From assembly GCA_009921765.1 (NCBI GenBank), contig RFXC01000087.1:1-16080 (forward strand): 16,080 nucleotides of DNA, in the 5' to 3' direction. Positions 15,101 to 16,080 of this stretch are shown here, piece after piece. Within the stretch, counting starts at the first letter, position 1; each line of letters opens with the position of its first letter. Both the position numbers and the translations under genes were made by a program. The notes beneath the pieces are model-generated. The model was not told the origin of the DNA. It did no database searches and was given only the letters and a program-made list of their open reading frames with translations. Source of the DNA: Betaproteobacteria bacterium (GTDB lineage: Bacteria > Pseudomonadota > Gammaproteobacteria > Burkholderiales > Burkholderiaceae).

Positions 15101-16080
15101 CCCTGGGGCGGGTTCTCGGTGGGCGGTCTGGTGGTGCGCAACGATGTGCGGGGCGCGGCCACTGCGCTGGTCTTGCGCGGTGATGTGACAGCGGGCGCGC
15201 TGACGGTCAAGGCGACCGACGCCGCCATCATCGAGGCCGATGTCGACAGCGTGGTCGAGGCCACGGGCGGCCTCACCGGCGGCGGGCTCGCGGCCAATGG
15301 CGTGATTGCCACCAACATGGTGCTGGCCGAAACGCTGGCCGACATCCAGTCGAGCAAGGTGGTCACCACCACGGGTGATGTCACGGTGCGGGCCTCGGAA
15401 GAGGCCTCGATCGAGGCGACCAACCGCAGCGTCACCAGCTCTCAGGGTTCTACGGTGGGCGTCACGCTCGCCTTCAATACCGTGGGATGGCAGGCGCAGA
15501 ACGTTCTGAAGCTGGCGGCCGAGGCCATTGCCAACACCCAGATCGGTACCGCGCAACCGGCGCGTTCGCGCGCCACCGTCACGGATTCCACCGTGAAGGC
15601 CGCGGGGTCGATCACGCTCGATGCGCAGACCGATGCCTTCATCGAGGCGGAACTCAAGAACGAAACCGGATCGAGCGAGGGCTTGCTCGACCGCTTCATG
15701 CAAGCGGGTGGACCCAAGGTGTCGGTGGGTCTGGTCATTTCGAGCAACATGGTCAATGCCGAGGCCAAGGCGTATTCGTCGGGTACCGGTGTCGTGCTCG
15801 AGGCGGGTCGCAAGATCACGATCGATTCGAGCAACTCGTCCGGGATCGATTCGGCGGCCTCGCTCTTGCCGATCGCCACCGAGACCATTGGCGGTGGACT
15901 GGTCGACGCTGTCATCGGTGACCTCTTTGATACCAGCTTCACCGATCGCTCGGGCAAGCGCAACGTCAAGTTCGGCCACCTGGTGCTGATTGGTCCGGCC
16001 GACTACAAATCAACCGAGCGGCCGGAGACGATCGGCAAGGGCGAACGGGTGCGCCTGCTTCAATCGGTGGGCGGTGGGCG
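9158..16080 (+). CDS. Giant repetitive LEPR-XLL-type surface/exported protein (3' end outside window)
   Basis: I translated this frame from the ATG to the right edge and found no stop: 2307 complete codons, with the C-terminus beyond the window. The N-terminus is Arg/Lys-rich without a hydrophobic core, and residues 31-41 read LEDRVLLSAEP, a variant of the LEPR-XLL motif known from the start of very large repetitive proteins. The rest is rich in G, A, V, T and D, and I saw no Cys codon. From about residue 225 onwards short strands of the form GGD(L/I)xVxA recur, alternating from about residue 700 with G/A-rich strands carrying a fixed Asn (for example GLIATNLV and LAFNTVGW). This suggests a long beta-solenoid or stacked beta modules, as in adhesins and matrix proteins. 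No RTX nonapeptides or catalytic domain are visible in this part. It is the likely cargo of the exporter encoded just upstream. Identity as a giant exported protein is well supported; the function (adhesion, aggregation, matrix) is inference. Confidence 0.88.
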   Translation, partial: MEPSFAKRFKRWSPRGRRLAYARSRAQVERLEDRVLLSAEPMLQQTRPDTGKEISADNVSLNAVERKTIEVDLAQFEPSATIVDLTKGASQNSRLSGAGDLLSLSGEVRNLIVDLSATDNKVTLGTEPDGRLRVTADGLYDLLFAKPTGLFAIRGQGGADQVVVKTADLGEAMLVVESETIEVSEGAVVKAAAGVHLIADASVSGTPTASTSGKVTAAVSVNGTVQTKGDVLVAANAALGYTGKPAATLADLSLTADVSASAVLGAKSSITAAGIFVVADTDVRIEVERSGVERSKVTIGVTQKSEAGARGNAAIRMVDDASPAEVSVLFEATDATQLRSVIGVQDSVLAGSDASKDVWNRIAVSREAKAYLGDGTGKVVVAADQGVVAPVVQVGALARDRATGGILSDFAGSKQAGTSQVLIQSVVESALAGAELDVAGLRAFALDATSVNANARQARNQGATSTAVRVDTLTLRSKGEASFIAQDRSSWKAVGGGYTGELLESWYGVSTLPASLAGNDVQASVTVSVVKSTIAAAGLRSVALAAQSLESEIKLGKMGPLTPGFLGLRLGFDINIGTLRAWNTLNGGTGVSVDQTTVVSSSAIEIAARDKAKLKADTPTGANAPPDGDQEAVFAVNAVGRYFGDLGTFDPAKFAGGEPTDTGKSRDTTVTVNASRLEAAGAVAVDARASLVMDAIADALNEPGVSTAAAGLLAINRYRGGTRAEVAGRTGVASIKAGGTVSVIARDALKVSAEADTGRPSSARLQVGGILVFNDLKRDLSARIDALSLDGGALSVEAIDEATISATARGAVDANSSDPFDNWTQLAANGSVATNWLLGSAKVAANDVNMKLAGNATLRSQAGATLAASNEVTTSTMAGAGSAIAYNLIGRQGAGALKANTVSAFLDGSAGEVATFEVGASFDKGFIDVGGDFALDGNLALKATATLKQATDGILGSSSAAMVQNLSEASTNVRFLPTAGTEHYVGGSARMAARDGAELVATASMSATGLFASTGLAAARNQANHVVDTRVTGAELTTGGDIDVWADSKASITATLTGKVGFGGAGASGLGLGGLSLNSLMAANVVNGSVTAIVSGGRLAAAGDLDVHAANDADIRAFNKATTQGTAAASLALAFNAIGWKDQSLKQPTIGALLGAGMGSEATVFSKAAVHDANLSIAGDASIDASSAGAIDARLGSATDGGFTGSAGFALAMNRVSSGANAWIGTAAQAGAVTGRSKVLEIAVGGDLEVNAADDAVIDASVSLASAGGLLAVGGSAVRNDARGRTVASIDDARVATGGLLAVTADESASIEAALDGTAKTDQGLPLVGGGLAVNGLIATNLVLAESSATVSDGDLKAAGDLLVDAANTATITADNTAALRSGGIAVGVLLAYNTVGWKAEDLISQTIDTIIGEVGTAQPVTVNALVTQSTLDIGGDAAILADVTATVTSNISNEVAARSGAASASLVLATNQVKSSADAKLTEAGRQTGARGGTEVDGHLQVEASDSPSVFAETRMVAAAGKSSEDELDGLTADFVSSDGIRKIDFGKKVRVADGYRNGGEGGLVYRYMGPEAVSLDLSEQDYGNEGYWLEVEPDNGLPGVLGTVSDIGKGLLKVFELPKPFGGAGAWTGALTPTDVGDNGGFETQTLTVKLPAGGTAGSFGLALGDISTEPITLLPIDLPVAEQQRLTLINPLTATGSRVRLALASLPDIEVEVLGSAQDTASALANALEAWFGAGGVSVVALANRAAGWAFDITLAGQNVGQAIDTIRARVAAQQGADRLGVRTETLREGRAAPTRADQATLIQAALRTALGEPTLTVTAGSETEFTYAVTFGKKGDRPQLRPIEVSTGFAVEAATTTAGSVEVGATFTARLDTSKTVSRFDMAFDFGGSRYTAEGINRDATELQLVQAINKAVNSAGQRFQDTGISVEVAEATTKDGASAWIIKFGGSKDRTVSNVKLRATDPSFTGSLNAILADFSPWGGFSVGGLVVRNDVRGAATALVLRGDVTAGALTVKATDAAIIEADVDSVVEATGGLTGGGLAANGVIATNMVLAETLADIQSSKVVTTTGDVTVRASEEASIEATNRSVTSSQGSTVGVTLAFNTVGWQAQNVLKLAAEAIANTQIGTAQPARSRATVTDSTVKAAGSITLDAQTDAFIEAELKNETGSSEGLLDRFMQAGGPKVSVGLVISSNMVNAEAKAYSSGTGVVLEAGRKITIDSSNSSGIDSAASLLPIATETIGGGLVDAVIGDLFDTSFTDRSGKRNVKFGHLVLIGPADYKSTERPETIGKGERVRLLQSVGGG
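9248..9268 (+). other. LEPR-XLL-type sorting motif (LEDRVLL) in the leader of the giant protein
   Basis: Codons 31-37 of the giant gene encode L-E-D-R-V-L-L, followed by S-A-E-P. The canonical motif has Pro at the third position; here it is Asp. The preceding 30 residues contain nine Arg and two Lys and no hydrophobic stretch. The family motif is thought to mark export or sorting of very large proteins, but its receptor is not known to me. Confidence 0.75.
12182..12958 (+). repeat. Super-repeat unit 1 of the giant protein (259 aa)
   Basis: Starts at GLFASTGLAAARN and carries four GGD-type strands beginning at residues 1039, 1102, 1178 and 1245 (spacings 63, 76 and 67). Between them lie the Asn-bearing strands LNSLMAANVV, LAFNAIGW and FALAMNRV. 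The next unit begins exactly 777 bases later at the corresponding residue. The copies are diverged, so this is an old protein-level duplication rather than a recent DNA repeat. Confidence 0.7.
12959..15103 (+). repeat. Super-repeat unit 2 of the giant protein, with a 462-aa insertion
   Basis: Starts at GGLLAVGGSAVRN, aligned with the start of unit 1 on the R-N pair. GGD-type strands begin at residues 1298, 1359, 1435 and 1498 (spacings 61, 76 and 63), nearly the same rhythm as unit 1. Asn strands are GLIATNLVLAE, LLAYNTVGWKAE and LVLATNQV. After about base 13718 the repeat is interrupted, and the next unit begins only at 15104. A 16-base identity (GGTACCGCGCAACCGG) occurs here at 13403-13418 and in unit 3 at 15545-15560. 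Confidence 0.68.
13718..15103 (+). other. Inserted multi-domain segment within super-repeat unit 2
   Basis: About 462 residues (roughly 1521-1982) with no counterpart in unit 1. It opens with a distinct domain at 1544-1595 (bases 13787-13942) with the pattern KKVRVADGYRNGGEGG, VYRYMG, DLSEQDYG and YWLEVEP. It then has a Pro-containing linker and three related modules with an ALxxAL-type helix followed by strands, at about 14253-14480, 14556-14720 and 14803-15045. The composition and reading frame match the surrounding gene, so it is part of the protein. I do not recognise an enzyme in it. Confidence 0.55.
15104..16080 (+). repeat. Super-repeat unit 3 of the giant protein (incomplete at window edge)
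   Basis: Starts at WGGFSVGGLVVRN, aligned with units 1 and 2. GGD-type strands begin at residues 2012, 2072, 2149 and 2216 (spacings 60, 77 and 67). Asn strands are GVIATNMVLAE, LAFNTVGWQAQ and LVISSNMV. Its end runs into a sequence that resembles the opening of the insertion in unit 2 (GERVRLLQSVGGG at 16040-16078). Confidence 0.65.

Noticed and set aside
13403..15560. Recent DNA-level direct repeat or mobile element, suggested by the 16-base identity at 13403 and 15545
   Set aside because: The identity is confined to a short stretch encoding the same GTAQP peptide; flanking DNA is diverged, and no terminal inverted repeats or transposase were seen.
11864..15979. 1371-codon open frame on the minus strand opposite the giant gene
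   Set aside because: It is an antisense shadow of the GC-rich, repeat-built + strand gene. Its translation is rich in R, H, G and D without domain motifs, and the + frame has a ribosome-binding site, a LEPR-XLL-type start and ordered protein repeats.
9158..16080. Two-partner-secreted filamentous haemagglutinin or autotransporter
   Set aside because: The repeats are haemagglutinin-like in texture, but there is no signal peptide or N-terminal TPS domain, and no TpsB-type barrel gene is present in the window.
9158..16080. Classical RTX type I substrate
   Set aside because: I saw no GGxGxDxUx nonapeptide array in this part. The C-terminus is outside the window, so an RTX end cannot be excluded.

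Overview
The window is one strand-coherent, GC-rich block of seven genes, all on the + strand, with almost no non-coding DNA. The base composition, the TolC-type outer-membrane channel and the periplasmic adaptors point to a high-GC Gram-negative bacterium. Pseudomonadota, perhaps a betaproteobacterium, is my guess and is not proven by the sequence. Both end genes run out of the window.

Layout: (1) 1-1025, the C-terminal part of a TolC-family outer-membrane channel; (2) 1025-2206, a secreted HlyD/RND-type periplasmic adaptor with a long Pro/Ala linker; (3) 2206-4119, a GAF-like region, one membrane span and a HlyD-type adaptor domain; (4) 4130-6301, a PqqD-like N-terminus, an M50-type membrane zinc metalloprotease core (HEFGH) and a C-terminal lipoyl/HlyD-like part; (5) 6305-8326, a shortened SecA-like ATPase; (6) 8341-9114, a SapC-family protein; (7) 9158 to the right edge, the first 2307 codons of a giant, Gly/Ala/Val/Asp-rich, repeat-built protein that begins with a LEPR-XLL-type N-terminal motif (LEDRVLLSAEP). 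Genes 1/2 and 2/3 overlap in TGATG junctions, 3/4 are separated by 10 bp, 4/5 by 3 bp, 5/6 by 14 bp and 6/7 by 43 bp, so this looks like one operon whose promoter lies upstream of the window.

Reading: genes 1-6 look like a dedicated export and cell-surface display machine for the giant protein of gene 7. The locus resembles a type I secretion system (channel plus adaptors), but no ABC transporter is visible. The only NTPase seen is a SecA paralogue that lacks the helical-wing, most of the scaffold and the C-terminal zinc tail. The giant protein has no ordinary Sec signal peptide but an Arg-rich leader ending in the LEPR-XLL-type motif. The PqqD-like domain of gene 4 could plausibly read that leader. 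The giant protein consists of about 60-75-residue modules arranged in a 259-residue super-repeat, with a 462-residue insertion in one copy. The families are recognised by motif; the joint secretion function is inference.
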